Source of the DNA: Cannabis sativa
Lineage: Eukaryota; Streptophyta; Magnoliopsida; Rosales; Cannabaceae
DNA length: 64,000 nucleotides
NCBI RefSeq assembly: GCF_029168945.1
Contig: NC_083607.1
Span: 10,248,001 to 10,312,000, forward strand
Direction: 5' to 3'
Below are positions 1-11,130 of the stretch, one piece after another. Within the stretch, counting starts at the first letter, position 1; the number at the start of each line of letters is the position of its first letter. The notes beneath the pieces are model-generated. The model was not told the origin of the DNA. It searched no databases and saw only the letters and a list, made by a program, of their open reading frames with translations. A program made the position numbers and the translations under genes.

Positions 1-780
1 TGTGGGGGTGGGTAAAAAGTGATCTCATTTGGCTGGATAAGTTTTCTCAGGTGAAGAAGGTTGCCAATCTTTCTTGATCCCAAAAGGGCTGTAAATTGTA
101 ATGAATGCTTTCTTTTTCCTTTATTTTTCTGTAAAGCAAATTGTTCACTATTTATTTTCCATATATTCGTCAGAAAAATATTGGAGAATTTCTATAATGA
201 AGTAATAGTTGCTAACAACTTTAGAACATTAATTTATTGCTCTTCCTCCCTTTAACGGGTTGTCATAGAACTCTGTTGGCCGAGGCTATACTAGCATACT
301 TGCTGGCATAGAGTGATGATGTGCGGTGTACTATTCTTATTTAAAGGTTTTCAGAGCGGTTTAATAGTTTAAGATGGTATTGTTTGGTACAAATTTATGT
401 ACATAATAATCTGTCGTCACTTTGTCAAGTTCTGTTTATTTTGTTAGATTTTTGTGCGCACTGTGCAGTTATTTGGTCTGTGTTAGAATTATGATGCTGA
501 CCCTTGAAGTGATCAAACCTCATTAAGCCTAATTTTATCTCTTTTTTATTTTCTTGGGCTGGTAATGCTTTCATTCAAAGTTCATTGTTGTAATGAGCAA
601 TGCTTGATTTTGTTTGGATAATCGGGGATTTTATTTAGCTTTGTATTTTTCACTCTTCGCTTACATGTTAGGTGAAAATGTAATTGTGCAGCATTACTAC
701 TTGCATTACTACTTGTAGTAATGTCTAAAATATAATTCTTTTGTTTAAAATCAAAATAAATAAATAGTAATTAACTATTT
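1..780. other. Non-coding AT-rich stretch, no gene recognised
   Basis: Reading frames are short and low-complexity and none resembles a known protein. The T-rich, stop-rich composition could be an intron or 3' UTR of a gene lying off the left edge, but I see no splice site or poly(A) signal that settles this. Confidence 0.4.
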
Positions 781-894
781 TATAGTTTAGGAGCCATGGC
801 TATTTTTGAGAAGCATATTTTCATTTTTGTTTTCTTCATTGAATTATGTTTCTTATTATTTCTACATTATATATTTGTTGTTGTTGGTTGTGTA

Positions 895-936
<42 letters not shown>
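895..936. repeat. (ATT)n microsatellite
   Basis: About 14 uninterrupted ATT units run through 895-936 and degrade at the right into ATTGTT. Reading frames across it are poly-Ile or poly-Tyr artefacts. Confidence 0.95.
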
Positions 937-2473
937 GTTATTGTTATTTTAGTGGCATGCATATTTATCAATTTTTAAATGAGTTTAGTATTGATTATAG
1001 AATAGGTAGACTAGAGGCACAGAACAGTAGTATTTATTTGTAGGGATAAACTTTATATTTCTTTGACTTAACCATATAAAACGATTTTTTGACAGTAAAA
1101 TTTACTGAATTTTTTATTTCATTTTGTTTTTTTATATTTTTATTCATAAATTTTAGTTATGTGTTACGGTGGATTATCCACGTGTACACTAGTGTACAAG
1201 TAGCACGCTTTTAATGATCCACATAATACTAATTGTTTAAATATTATAAATTTTTTATAAAAATTATAAAAATAAAACAATAATTAAATAAATGTTATTT
1301 TTTTTTCTCTCTGCTTGCGAGACCCAACCTCCAACTTTAATTATTTTTCTTAAGCTTGCGATGAGCTTCGGTGCCCTAAAAAATCCCCCAAACTAAAAAA
1401 ATTTAAACCCTCTATCACTCTCTACAACGGACGGGGAGCACCAGGCAAAGCCATCACCACTGTCGACTGAAGCCTAGTTGAAGCTCTAGCCTTTGTTGAC
1501 CTGCAAGAAAAGAGAGGCATATCTCAACAAAAGAGAAGATGTGTCTAAAAGGTAAAACCTATGACCTTGGTTTGCCTTTATTGTTGATGCGAAAGAGAGA
1601 CAAAAAAAAAGAAATGGGGGATCGTACAAAAAATAATTTTTTAATTATGAGACCAAATATATACTAATTTCCTCTAATTTTCGTGGCCATGACATGAGCT
1701 TCGATTACCATGGTTATGTTCATAATATTTCTCAATTTTCATTTCATGGCCCATTCGAATAAAAGCTACTATACCTACTATTACTTCTTTTCTTTTGGAA
1801 TGTGCTCCCATAATGGTTGAAAAAGTTGTAAAAACTACTCAGAAGAATTACTTCAAGGCCCACTACAACGTCTCTTGGAGGTTTAGGTCATGTACCGTGC
1901 AAGCGGCATACTGGTAAGCCAATGAAAATGTACCCGCTAACCTCTGGCAGCGTTCTTAGACACATTACTGGGTCGACCCGATAGTGTACATGAGTATTCC
2001 AACTCATGGAGACATATGAGTCCCTTAGTGGTCCTCATATGCCCGCCCTACTAGTCGCACTAATTAGTAGTAGCTCACTTAGCACCAAGGTGTCAGGAGA
2101 TGGTGGAGAGCCGGCACCAAGTACTCCTTCTTTAAACTAAGAGCATTCTAAGCTTATAGCCTTCTACCATAAACATATACGATTTTTGCTCTATAGACAT
2201 ATGGTCATAACCATATACCAAATCATTGAATTTCTCAAATTCGATTGCGCTATTGTATTTGTAGACCCAAATAAATGGCGAATACCATGTCCTGTCCAAA
2301 TCAAGACAATATTGAAGATATTTACAAAAAAAATGTCACTACTGTACAAACTAAGCATCAACATGTCACCAACATGCACACCAACATGCGTCACCACTTG
2401 ACCCACACTTGGCCAACTTATGGGCATCACCTAGCTTGTAACGTGCCATCTTGGCATGCACGTTACACACTGC
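937..2473. other. Intergenic stretch with palindromes and a GC-richer patch
   Basis: No coding region can be supported. A hairpin (GTGGATTATCCAC) at about 1169-1181 is followed at once by a 16-base perfect palindrome at 1183-1198, which could be the end of a miniature transposon. A patch at about 1881-2130 is clearly GC-richer than its surroundings and ends near a GGAGAGCCGGCACC motif; its origin is not recognised. Reading frames at 2186-2634 have no family-like composition. Confidence 0.4.
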
Positions 2474-2584
2474 GCGGTTTGACAAAAATACAAATCGCAA
2501 TCGCACCGCAAAAGATTTCAAACCGCATTTTTTATGCGATGTGGTGCGGTGCGGGCAGTTTGTGCGGTTTGATGAACACTCCTA
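2474..2584. mobile_element. Fragment of a GCGGT-rich hAT miniature element (right end)
   Basis: The segment holds repeated GCGGTTT, GCACCGC and GGTGCGGTGCGGGCAG motifs and ends in GATGAACACTCCTA. It closely matches the right end of the complete 581-bp hAT-like element at 55874-56454, whose terminus is GAACACCCCTA. The left terminus and a target duplication are missing here, so this is a truncated relic. Confidence 0.7.
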
Positions 2585-3119
2585 ACCCTAGCCGTTATAT
2601 ACACGATCAAAACGCTATAAGTTTTAATTATTAATTATCGTATTTATTATATTAACAAATAATAGTATATATGAACTAATATAAATATTTACTTCTTTTT
2701 ACAGTTTAGGAAAAAAAGAAGACATATGATTTAAAAATTGAATTGTTACCATTACAGCGACAGGGGATAGAACGATTGCTGGCGGTGATTCACGAAGGCT
2801 TGAACGATTGATGCTGAAATGTATAAGAATTTTTCTTCCCTAGCTTATTATTAAGGTTAACTTGTAATTAGATTTATTAATTTGTTAACACTTGGACTAA
2901 TTTTAAAATATTTGTGTAATATAAATATAATTTTTTTAATTGCTTCTATGAAATTAGTTTAAGTATATTGGCTAATCATAAAATTAATTTAAATAATATT
3001 TAATTTAACTTTTAAAAAATAAATATTGAATTTAAATTAAATAATATTTATTATAAATTAATAAATGTATAATTTAAATAAATTAAATTTCTTAATTTAT
3101 AATAAGTTTTAAATTGGAA
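2585..3119. other. AT-rich non-coding stretch
   Basis: A/T-dominated sequence with many TTTAAATT-type runs and no supportable reading frame. It may be the interior of the CACTA-type element whose right end lies at 3338, but no left terminus was found. Confidence 0.35.
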
Positions 3120-3338
3120 AAATAAATTAATTATTAAAGATTTGGCGTTATTTTTTAATCTTTTGACGCCAGTTATTAGTGCATATGGCGTCAGTTAATT
3201 GACGCCATATGGTACGCTTTAGCATCGATTATGTTCGACTCTATAGCGTTGTCTGGATCAGCGTCGATAGCGAATTTCTCCAAAATCGACTCTGAAATGT
3301 CTTAAAAGTTGCCTCTAAAGCCCAAATTTGTAGCAGTG
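3120..3338. mobile_element. Right terminus of a degenerate CACTA element
   Basis: The segment ends in GCCCAAATTTGTAGCAGTG, the reverse complement of a CACTG-type terminal inverted repeat (CACTGCTACAAATTTGGGC). Inside it are short inverted motifs built from GGCGTCA/TGACGCC and GCGTCGAT, as expected for the subterminal repeats bound by CACTA transposases. No matching left end or 3-bp duplication could be paired, so the left boundary is approximate. Confidence 0.5.
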
Positions 3339-3497
3339 ACAGTAGAAAATCCTTTTGGCATGCTTACAAAGTCCCTACTATCAACCAAGTTTGTTCATTG
3401 CCTCAAGCTTCTCGCAGCGGACACTAGTGACTACTCTTCAACTACTCATGGCTCATAAAATTCAGAGGCTGAAAGATTATGGTTCAAGGTGGAGAAT

Positions 3498-4085
3498 TGC
3501 TAGAAAGGAGTGACCCTGAATCATTTTCCTTTAAGCATTCAGTTATGATTGTAGTGAACCTAGTCCTATATTCAATCAACAGTTAGTGTCAGTTAAATTA
3601 GTTAACTACTATCAACTAACCATGTAGATTAGTTAAGCTACTCTCACTTTACAGGTATAGTTATATAGTTTAATTCCACTACAAAAAATCTTGCTTTTAA
3701 TTACAATAAAATTTGTGACTAAAATTATAAAAATTGTGACTAAAAGATTCGTGGCAAAAAGTATTAGTCACAAAAATTACAATTTATTGTGACTAAATGT
3801 GTTTTTAGTTATAATACTTGTTGTGACAAAAATTAAATTATTAATAATTTGTATCTAAAAACTATGTTTTAGTTACAAATAATATTTTATTGTGACTATT
3901 TAATCACAAAAAAAATTATATTATGACTAAAATATTGTTACTAAAAATAACAATTTTTTGAATTTTTTGTAGTGTTCTGCTGTGGTCTAACAGAATTCTG
4001 TATATAAGGACATTTGCTCACATATTTATCAATGAGAATTCATCTTAATTCAATTACTTTCTCTCACTCGTTTCCGTTAAATCAT
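3498..4085 (+). mobile_element. Probable truncated or solo Copia-type LTR
   Basis: A purine tract (CAAGGTGGAGAA) precedes TGCTAGAAAGGAG, which looks like a 3' polypurine tract followed by an LTR start. A TATA-like TGTATATAAGG lies at about 4000-4010, followed by the T/C-rich stretch common near LTR transcription starts. The 3' boundary is not defined and no second copy occurs in the window. A CACTA miniature element sits inside. This call is inference from architecture only. Confidence 0.35.
3677..3974. mobile_element. CACTA-type miniature element, 298 bp
   Basis: It starts CACTACAAAAAAT and ends in the matching inverted TTTTTTGTAGTG, and is flanked by a perfect 3-bp duplication, TTC (3674-3676 and 3975-3977). 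The interior is non-coding and full of short repeats of the type TTGTGACTAAAA and its complement, like CACTA subterminal repeats. CACTA termini and 3-bp duplications are the family standard. It must be mobilised in trans. Confidence 0.88.
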
Positions 4086-4794
4086 TGTGAAATTTTACTC
4101 AATATTATTTGTTTCACTGTCATGTTTGGGAGAAGAGACACCTCCTGTTAAGATCTATAGAGTGATAGGATTGTTGAACGTACGACACATCATCCACATT
4201 CATGACTTTAGGCCAGGTTATAGTGGGACCAGAATAAAAGAAAAACAAACAGCGGGGACAATTTTGAAAAAACAAAATTAATTAAAATAGTAAATTTAAA
4301 GTAAAACGAAAATTTTCTTTTCATAATCAAAGAGATACAGATTTAGATAAAAAGGTAGTATGAGCCATGAGGGAATAAAATAGATATGGAGCTTTTGTAT
4401 TTGTATATCGATCTTTTCTTATTCTTTTAACAATTATGTATATAAATATATAATAATATTGAAAGGGCTTTAAAAGACCAAGAGTGTGAAATGAGGAAAG
4501 AAAAACCACAGAGAATATATAAAAGAGCAGCCAACTAAGTAAGAAGAGAGAGAAATAATGTGTGATATGATATGTTCATTCAATAATGTCTTTTAAAACA
4601 TTACGCATGTGCTTTTCCATATATTTATTTATTTATTTTTATACAAACAGAAATGGTTCTCACTTTCTCCCCTGGTTATTGTATTAACTCGAAAAATCAA
4701 AAGATAAAAAGGTGTATTAATTAATGACCAAACGTATAAATTGACACACATGGCTGGCTGGGCCATGTTTTTTAATATTTACAGATAGTTTTCA

Positions 4795-4803
4795 TATATA
4801 AAT
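4795..4803 (+). promoter_or_regulatory. TATA box of the small gene at 4987
   Basis: TATATAAAT lies about 190 bases before the ATG at 4987. The sequence between them is a pyrimidine-rich then GA-rich leader (TCTCTATCTCTCTCC, then GAGAAAGAGAGAGAG), typical of plant 5' UTRs. The transcription start is inferred to be near 4825-4835. Confidence 0.55.
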
Positions 4804-4986
4804 TTAAACACCACTCAAGATCATGTCTTCACAAATCATAACATCTCCTCCCTTTCTCTATCTCTCTCCCATTATTTCATGAAGAAGAAGATGACAATTT
4901 ATTAAGCAACAAAAATCAAGAAGGAAGAGAAAAGAGCAAAGGGAGAAAGAGAGAGAGTACTAATCAGTAGTAATTAAAGATCATCA

Positions 4987-5148
4987 ATGGGGCATTATCT
5001 GAGTTGGGCACAAGCAGTAGCATCAGCATGGGGATTCATGTTATTGGTGGGTCTCGTGTGTTGCTGCCTCAGCACGAAACCTCGCCACCATGCTGGCGGC
5101 GACTCCGCCAACGCTAGCTGCACCTGTGACGGTGGCTACGGGGTTTGA
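4987..5148 (+). CDS. Small predicted single-pass membrane peptide, 53 residues
   Basis: The ATG at 4987 is preceded by TCATCA, a TATA box about 190 bases upstream and a CT/GA-rich leader; the frame closes with TGA at 5146-5148. The peptide starts MGHYLSWAQAVASAW, then has a hydrophobic stretch at residues 15-29 ending in three adjacent cysteines (VCCCLS), then a basic KPRHH patch, a Gly/Ser/Ala linker and a cysteine pair (CTC) near the C terminus. The layout suggests a small tail- or signal-anchored peptide with a Cys-rich membrane border, possibly palmitoylated. The coding GC content is well above that of the flanks, which supports real coding. I do not recognise the family. It is the only gene here with no link to a transposon, and it is too short for ordinary gene finders. 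Confidence 0.55.
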   Translation: MGHYLSWAQAVASAWGFMLLVGLVCCCLSTKPRHHAGGDSANASCTCDGGYGV

Positions 5149-6185
5149 TATATTACCTTTTTTTTATGTAGTCTAGCTAGCTAAAAGTTTACTAAGTTTT
5201 GGTTTTGTTCTTAATTTATTGCATTTAATTAATTGTTTTTCCTCCTTAACTAGCTAGCTAAATATATAGCACAGTTAATTTTTTTTTGGATGTTGAGTAG
5301 AGAAATGGCAAAGCAATTAGCAACGTGGACTAACTCTCCGATACAAGATACAGAGAGAAAAAGTAAAAAATATGGAGTATGTATATAGTAAATTCTGTGC
5401 CTAACACAGGTATGTTTGTTCATGCAATTAAATGCGTTGTAATTAAATCTTATACATACAGTAGTTGGTTTGACTAATATTATGCCTATAATTTTCTTCA
5501 CGATACGATCAAGTTTTCCCTTTTTGCTTATTATTTTATTTGATGACTCGCTGTATATGTTACTGGAGGGTCTCATGTGTTATGTTGGACATTGCTGATG
5601 CGAAGAGTTATACTTTTATTTTTATTTTAGGTATACTTTATTAATTTCATTTTATTTTAAGTTTAATTGAATGTCATCAAGATTTTTTTTTAATTGAAAA
5701 ATAAATAAGTTAAATCACCACACATGAGCTGTCAAAACAGATAACAGCAAAACAGTTACAGCTAACAATCTCAGATAACAACTTCTCAACAGTCTTCAAT
5801 AGATAAATTCTCGCATCATATATAAATATTTAAGGGCTGTAGTTTATTGAAGTCTTAGAGGTCTAAGTTGTTGTTCTCGAGTGACTTGCAACCAAAAAAA
5901 GAAAAGCAAAAGAAGAAACAGAGTTGGAAAGAAGAGAAACAGAGAGTGACGATACTAATAATATTGATCATGGGAGTTGTAAAAGGATTACATCAGTCGA
6001 TTCGATTTGTGTGACTCAGAATCTACCATTTGATGTACTGGGATTTGTTGATTATTAGTGCATACCACATAGCTTTAAAAGAAGTTTGGTTTATGAAGTT
6101 GGTGAAAGTAGGATATACTGATGTGTATGGGTTTCGTATAAAATGTAAGGGTTTACTTTATGGCATAATTAAATAATATTAATAA
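5149..6185. other. Non-coding stretch between the small gene and Copia-1
   Basis: No supportable reading frame. A TATA-like CATATATAAATATTTAAGG at about 5818-5836, followed by a purine-rich leader (AAAGAAAAGCAAAAGAAG), could be another promoter or an old LTR. Just upstream are repeats of CAGATAACAGC/CAGTTACAGC. No gene follows that I can support. Confidence 0.35.
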
Positions 6186-6746
6186 TGTTATAAAATAATA
6201 TAGAATAATATAAAATAGATACCAAGAAAAGAAGAACAAGATGAAAAGAGAAAGAGATATTAAGATTTATAAAACACTTAAGAAATATATATATCACAGA
6301 TCTAATCATATTCCTAAAAGCGCTTTAATATAGAAAACCCTAAATTATAAAGCATTTGCTAAATTAAAGAAGAAGAAGATGACAAAAAATGAGCAGAAGC
6401 ACTAACTTGAAGCCATTATTGGAGATTACAGAGAAGGTTTTGATCTTCCAAGAATACACTATTTTCTTAAGTATTTTCTCTGATGGGGAAGGAGAGAATA
6501 CAGAAACCCTAATGTTTCTTGGGGACCACTACCTATTTATAGACTCATCTTAGAATGAGTTTTGGGTATTTATAATTTGGCCCCTCAACAAATTATAAAT
6601 TAACTTATGGTATCTACACATTATTTTCATGATAATTTAATACCTTTTTGATACCCATAACATAATTAGTCACTTAATTTTGTATCACACTTTATAATAA
6701 CATATACATTATACATATGTGCCCACATAAGATTTTTAATCCAACA
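6186..6746 (-). repeat. 3' LTR of Copia-1 (minus strand)
   Basis: Read on the minus strand, a polypurine-like CCGAGTGGGATAT is followed by TGTTGGATTAAAAATC, which is an LTR start at 6746. A minus-strand TATAAATAG lies about 205 bases inside. The outer end is set at TGTTAT (6186) because an LTR must end in CA on the coding strand; this end is an estimate. No second LTR copy was found to the right, so the element appears to have lost its 5' LTR. Confidence 0.6.
6533..6541 (-). promoter_or_regulatory. TATA box in the Copia-1 LTR
   Basis: TATAAATAG on the minus strand, inside the LTR and followed downstream by a GGGGACC / AAACCCTAATG leader, as expected for an LTR promoter. Confidence 0.55.
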
Positions 6747-7147
6747 ATATCCCACTCGGGCAACATATGTTACCTGATAAATGTATAACCTTATGAACTC
6801 AAAATTTTCTATTAGGTAAAGGTATGTACAACAATCTCGTCCATCAACTATACCCATATAGGATCAAAGCGATTTTCGTCATATCAATCATGACTAAACC
6901 CATCAATGGTCACATATACAAATATAGCCAAATGACATAGATCAATCATGGATGTGTAGCATGGAAATTACATGCAATGTGAACCGAACATGCCTATTTC
7001 CAACTGGTCCTCCTTAAACCAAAATGAGGTCAAACTTAAACATAACAAAACAGAGTAAATAAACTGAAAACTTTATCTCTGATCAGAAAATAACCAAATA
7101 CATAAATGTCTTAAACAAACATAAAGCAAAGAAAATACAAACTCCCA
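6747..7147 (-). other. Copia-1 3' untranslated region with polypurine tract
   Basis: Non-coding sequence between the RNase H stop codon and the 3' LTR. The stretch next to the LTR reads CCGAGTGGGATAT on the minus strand and is the likely polypurine tract for plus-strand DNA priming. No gene is visible. Confidence 0.5.
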
Positions 7148-8012
7148 CTAAATCATGATATCCTCAAGTAATACTACACCCATATGACCAGTGTGCTCAT
7201 GAAAGACCTTGGGTGGTAATCCTTTTGTGAGCGGATCTGCTATCATGGAGTTTGTCCCAATGTGCTCTATAGATATCTGTCCACTCTGCACTCTTTTCTT
7301 CTCAACTAGGAACTTTATGTCAATATACTTTGACTTGGATGAGCTCCTATTGTTATTGGAATACAACACTGCTGACTTATTGTCACAAAATATCTTAAGT
7401 GGTCTTTCAACATTCTCCAAAATATACAGTCTAATGACAAAATTTCTCAGCCATATTCCCTGATTTGATGCCTCATAACACGCTACGAATTCAGCTGCCA
7501 TAGTGGAAGAAGCTATAAGTGTCTGTTTGACACTTTTCCAGGATATAGCTCCTTCAGCTAATAGGAAAATGTAGCCTGATGTAGACCTTCTGCTATCTTG
7601 GCATCCACCGAAATCAGAATCAGAATACCCTATGACCTCCAAATGATCTGACTTCATGTATGTGAGCATGTAATCTTTTGTTCTCTGAAGATACCTCATA
7701 ACCCTCTTGGCTGCTATCCAATGGTTCATACCAGGGTTGCTTAAATATCTGCCTAACATCCCAACAATGTACGCAATATCTAGACGCGTACATACCTGAA
7801 GATACATTAGACTCCCTACAACTGATGCATAGGGAATCTTTTTCATTTCCTGAATTTCAAGGCTGTGTTTAGGGCATTGACTTAGATTGAATTTGTCTCC
7901 TTTAGCAACAGGGGTATCACCTAGTCTACAATCTTGCATGCCAAACCTTTTGAGTACTTTATCGATATAGCTCTTTTGTGATAATCCAAGAATACCCCGA
8001 GAACAATCTCGA
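7148..8012 (-). pseudogene. Copia-1 pol: end of RT and RNase H
   Basis: The 263-residue frame (7148-7939) is the C-terminal end of a Copia polyprotein. Visible landmarks are KKIPYASVVGSLMYLQVCTR, the connection region common to plant Copia elements, then the RNase H part with GYSDSDFGGCQDSRRSTSG, WKSVKQTLIASSTMAAEF, a CDNKSAV motif and DPLTKGLPPKVF near the end. RNase H would degrade RNA in RNA:DNA hybrids in the virus-like particle. The E of the usual TEAE motif is shifted to MAAE, so activity is doubtful. Upstream, the frame continues as far as about 8012 (SYIDKVLKRFGMQ) and is then broken by a one-base shift and a stop. Confidence 0.85.
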
Positions 8013-8829
8013 CGTATTTGAATTCCTATACAAAAGAGGCGTCACCAAGATCTTTCATCTCAAATTGCTTAGATAAAAATCCCTTGGTTTCGTGCAATAA
8101 GCCTATATCATTAGTGGCAAGCAATATGTCATCGACATATAGAACCAGAAATATGTATTTACTCCCACTGAACTTGTGATATACACAATCATCAATAATA
8201 TTCATCTCAAAACCAGATGAGATAACTACTTGATGAAACTTGTGATACCATTGACGAAGCTTGCTTGAGTCCATAGATGGATTTCTTTAATTTGCCAACC
8301 ATATTCTTGGGGTCACCAACCACAAAGTTTTTTGGTTGCTCCATATAAATTGTCTCATCAATGACGCCATTGAGAAACGCTGTTTAACATCCATCTGATG
8401 TAACTCAAGATCAAAATGAGCAACAAGTGCCAATATTATCCTAAAAGAGTCTTTCGATGAAACCGAAGAGAAAGTCTTTGTATAATCAATGCCTTATTTC
8501 TGAGTATAGCCTTTTGCTACAAGACGTGCCTTATATCTCACCACATTACCATACTCATCCTTCTTGGTCTTAAGTATCCACTTACAACCAATTGGTTTTA
8601 CACCTTCTGTTAATGGGACAACTTCCCAAACCTTATTGTCTTATATAGACTTATTCTCTTCATTCATGGCATCAATCCACTTTTGAGAGTTAGAACTTTT
8701 CATGGCCTTATGCAAGTTGATTGGATCATCTTCCATCATTCCAATTTCATCCTCATGTTCTTGAAGAAATACAAAATAGTCATCTGAAATAGCATTTCTT
8801 CTCTCTCTTGTGGACCTCCTTAATGGCTC
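8013..8829 (-). pseudogene. Copia-1 pol: reverse transcriptase remnant
   Basis: The longest open piece (8026-8274) reads LRQWYHKFHQVVISSGFEMN, then FLVLYVDDILLATND, where the YVDD box is the RT catalytic site, then FEMKDLGDASFV before a TAG. Upstream, to 8829, weaker frames carry the N-terminal RT regions (for example a GLKQAS-type motif) with several frameshifts and stops. RT would copy the genomic RNA into DNA from a tRNA primer. The frame is broken at about 8010-8030 and at several points above 8280, so no functional enzyme can be made. Confidence 0.8.
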
Positions 8830-9540
8830 TTATTCTTGAGGGTGTTGAATTTGTTCTTCAGGAACAATAGCCTCATCTTGATTTGGGAGTTGTTCAACAT
8901 TGTCTTGATGAGGTTCCAGATTCATTTCTTGAATAATGACAAGTGTGGAAGCCTGAATATTGTCTAGAATGATAGTAGGAACTGAGTTTGAATTCAATTC
9001 CTCCTCAAAAACAATGTCTCTAACCTTATTTCTCCCCCCAAATTCAACATCCTCAAAAAATGTTACAGTTCCCGTCTCAAAAATATTTCTGACAGTGGGA
9101 TCATAAAACTTATAGCCCCTAGATCGCTCAGAATAACCAATAAAGTAGCTGTTAACTGTTTTGGAGTCCAATTTAGTTTTATGTGGCCTATAAGGCCTTG
9201 CCTCAGCTGGACATCCCCAAATGTGGAAATGCTTTAGACTAGGCTTTCGACCTGTCCAAAGCTCATAAGGTGTTTTTGCAACTGCTTTACTTGGTACTCT
9301 ATTCAAAATGTAAGCTGCTGTCTTTAATGCTTCTCCCCAGAGGGACCTAATCTCTATTGGCACCTAATCTCTTAGTTTTGGACTGTTTTCCCTTGATACA
9401 ATCTACACCGACATTGAATTCTGTGAAGTCAAGAGACTCTAAAATGTCATCAGACACAAGACGCTCAATTCTACCTCTTGAGATATGACCTAAGCGTTTA
9501 TGCCATAATGACGCTGAATTTTCTTTATTTAATTTGCGTT
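8830..9540 (-). pseudogene. Copia-1 integrase remnant lacking the catalytic core
   Basis: 9364-9540 encodes the end of the zinc-binding N-terminal domain (LWHKRLGHISRGRIERL, then [14 protein letters not shown]). 8830-9363 encodes the C-terminal half ([20 protein letters not shown], then [20 protein letters not shown] and an [15 protein letters not shown] stretch). The DDE catalytic core that should lie between them is absent. The junction at about 9345-9375 lies between two near-identical copies of ACCTAATCTCT, which suggests deletion by recombination or slippage between short repeats. Integrase inserts element DNA into the genome; this copy cannot. Confidence 0.85.
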
Positions 9541-9547
9541 TAGTACC

Positions 9548-10216
9548 TCATGATTCCACATGCAAGGTTTCATTATAGGATGCAATTGTTTCTTGCAAAT
9601 AAAGATTGTCATAAGTATTCAAATAACCAGTTCCAATAATATTTGAATTTAAAGACAAAGTAAACTGATTGTTTCCAAATGAACAACAATATCCAAATTT
9701 GTCCAACAAAGAAATAGAAACTAAATTCCGTCTAAAAGACGACACAACAAAATTGTCTTTCAAATCCAAATAAAAACCAGTTCCTAATAACAATCTAAAA
9801 TGCCCAATTGCTTCCACTTCTACCGATTGTCCATCGCCCACAAAGATGTATCTTTCACCATCACTTGGCTTTCGGTAGCTCAGGCAACCCTGCATAGAAA
9901 CACTTATGTGAGTAGTAGCACAAGAATCTATCCACCAAGTGTTTCTAGGTACTAAAACTAAATTAACCTTTGAACAGACCAAAGCAAGATTAATACCTTT
10001 CTTTACACGCCATGCGTGATATTTGGCACAATCTTTCTTCACATGTCCAGGTTGGTTACAAAAGAAACAACCCTTAGAATCCTGTTGTTGTTTCTTTTGA
10101 ACTGGACCCTTAGCAGCTTCATTCTCAAATTTTCTTTTCTTGCCCTTATCCTTAGGGGTAGTTGCCAAATGAGCACTTTCGGTTTTGTCCTTTTTCAACC
10201 TTTCTTCCTCTTGCAC
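9548..10216 (-). pseudogene. Copia-1 gag C-terminus and protease
   Basis: After a basic region comes a CCHC zinc knuckle (CFFCNQPGHVKKDC), then the protease site in WWIDSCATTHIS. Plant Copia proteases have D-S/T-G-A here, so the conserved Gly is replaced by Cys, which should abolish activity. The protease domain continues through FVGDGQSVEVEAIGHF and VVSSFRRNLVSISLLDKFG. The frame runs for 222 residues and stops within the start of the integrase. Gag packages RNA and the protease matures the polyprotein. Confidence 0.85.
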
Positions 10217-10845
10217 ACAATGAGAAATGAGCTCGTTGAGAGTCCATTTCTCCTTTTGACAGTTGTAACTAATTTTAAATTGGTTAAACTATGGAGGAAG
10301 CGTTAACAAAACTATGAGTACAAGTACATCATCCGAAAGGTCAATCTTAAGTGTCCTTAATCTTGAGACAATATGATGCATTTCCATAATGTACTCCCTT
10401 ACATTTTCTTGACCCTTATACTTCATGTTCATTAAAGAACCAAGAAGTTTTATCATTTCAACCTTATCGTTTTTAGCAAAACGTTCCTCAATTTGTTCAA
10501 GGAAATTCTTAGCCATAGTAACCCATTCGGATTCTGTGCCCCAAAAGGCTTCTGGAATGCTGTGTTTCATAATCATTAGACTCATGCGATTTGAACGATC
10601 CTACCTCTCAAATTCCCTTTTATCATCATGGGAACTTTCCTTAGTGAGAGGTGCAGGTTGTTCATTCCTTAGTGCATGGTCTAAATCCATACATCCCAGA
10701 ACTATAAGTAGGTTCCTTTTCCAATCCTTGAAATTGGTCCCATTAAGCATAGGGATAGAATTGATAGAATTAATATTAGCAGATATTGAGATAGTAGAAG
10801 ATGAACTAGCTGAATATAGAACAAATAAAACATGCTCACATTAAT
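10217..10845 (-). pseudogene. Copia-1 gag N-terminal part
   Basis: The coding strand starts near 10750 with PMLNGTNFKDWKRNLLIVLG, the usual plant Copia gag opening, followed by a stop in EFER-stop at about 10595. The 98-residue piece at 10289-10585 then continues with AFWGTESEWVTMAKNFLEQI, KNDKVEMIKLLGSLMNMKYK and YIMEMHHIVSRLRTLKIDLS. It is broken again before the zinc-knuckle part. This matches the capsid-like UBN2/DUF4219-type gag of plant Copia elements. It is defective because of at least two lesions. Confidence 0.75.
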
Positions 10846-11130
10846 ATATATAATTAAACAATAAATTCAAAAATTGGTTAATCCTATCTCAAGATACCAA
10901 ACACACATTAAGATCAAGTCTTTGGACAACAATATTAACTGTAAGCGGTACTCTTGGTGTAGCAATCAAATATTGACAATAAAAACTATGCCAAACAATA
11001 GGTCAATCTTTGGACTAACGTATTGCTCACACAAAATACCTTATAATTGTCACACATTTATTGCCACAGGTATGTTCGAAATCTAGCAAAATATTCACTT
11101 ACCTTTGGGCTAGTCAATATATGCATCAAT
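10846..11130 (-). other. Leader or flank of Copia-1, interrupted by Copia-2
   Basis: Non-coding sequence upstream (on the minus strand) of the Copia-1 gag. Before Copia-2 inserted at 11131 it was continuous with 39135-39501. A primer binding site and 5' LTR for Copia-1 were looked for on both sides of the nest and not found. Confidence 0.4.

Noticed and set aside
796..1043. Poly-Ile and poly-Tyr reading frames
   Set aside because: They are translations of the (ATT)n microsatellite.
2186..2634. Overlapping frames on both strands near 2.2-2.6 kb
   Set aside because: No conserved motif; the right end overlaps the hAT miniature fragment.
5250..5576. 108-codon minus-strand frame
   Set aside because: Low-complexity composition, no start context, TATA box or family resemblance.
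6040..6170. Possible Copia RNase H scrap on the plus strand
   Set aside because: A stretch near 6060 reads a little like the AEY..L..A..E..W motif, but matches are too few to support.
7209..7463. 84-codon plus-strand frame
   Set aside because: Complement of the Copia-1 RNase H coding sequence.
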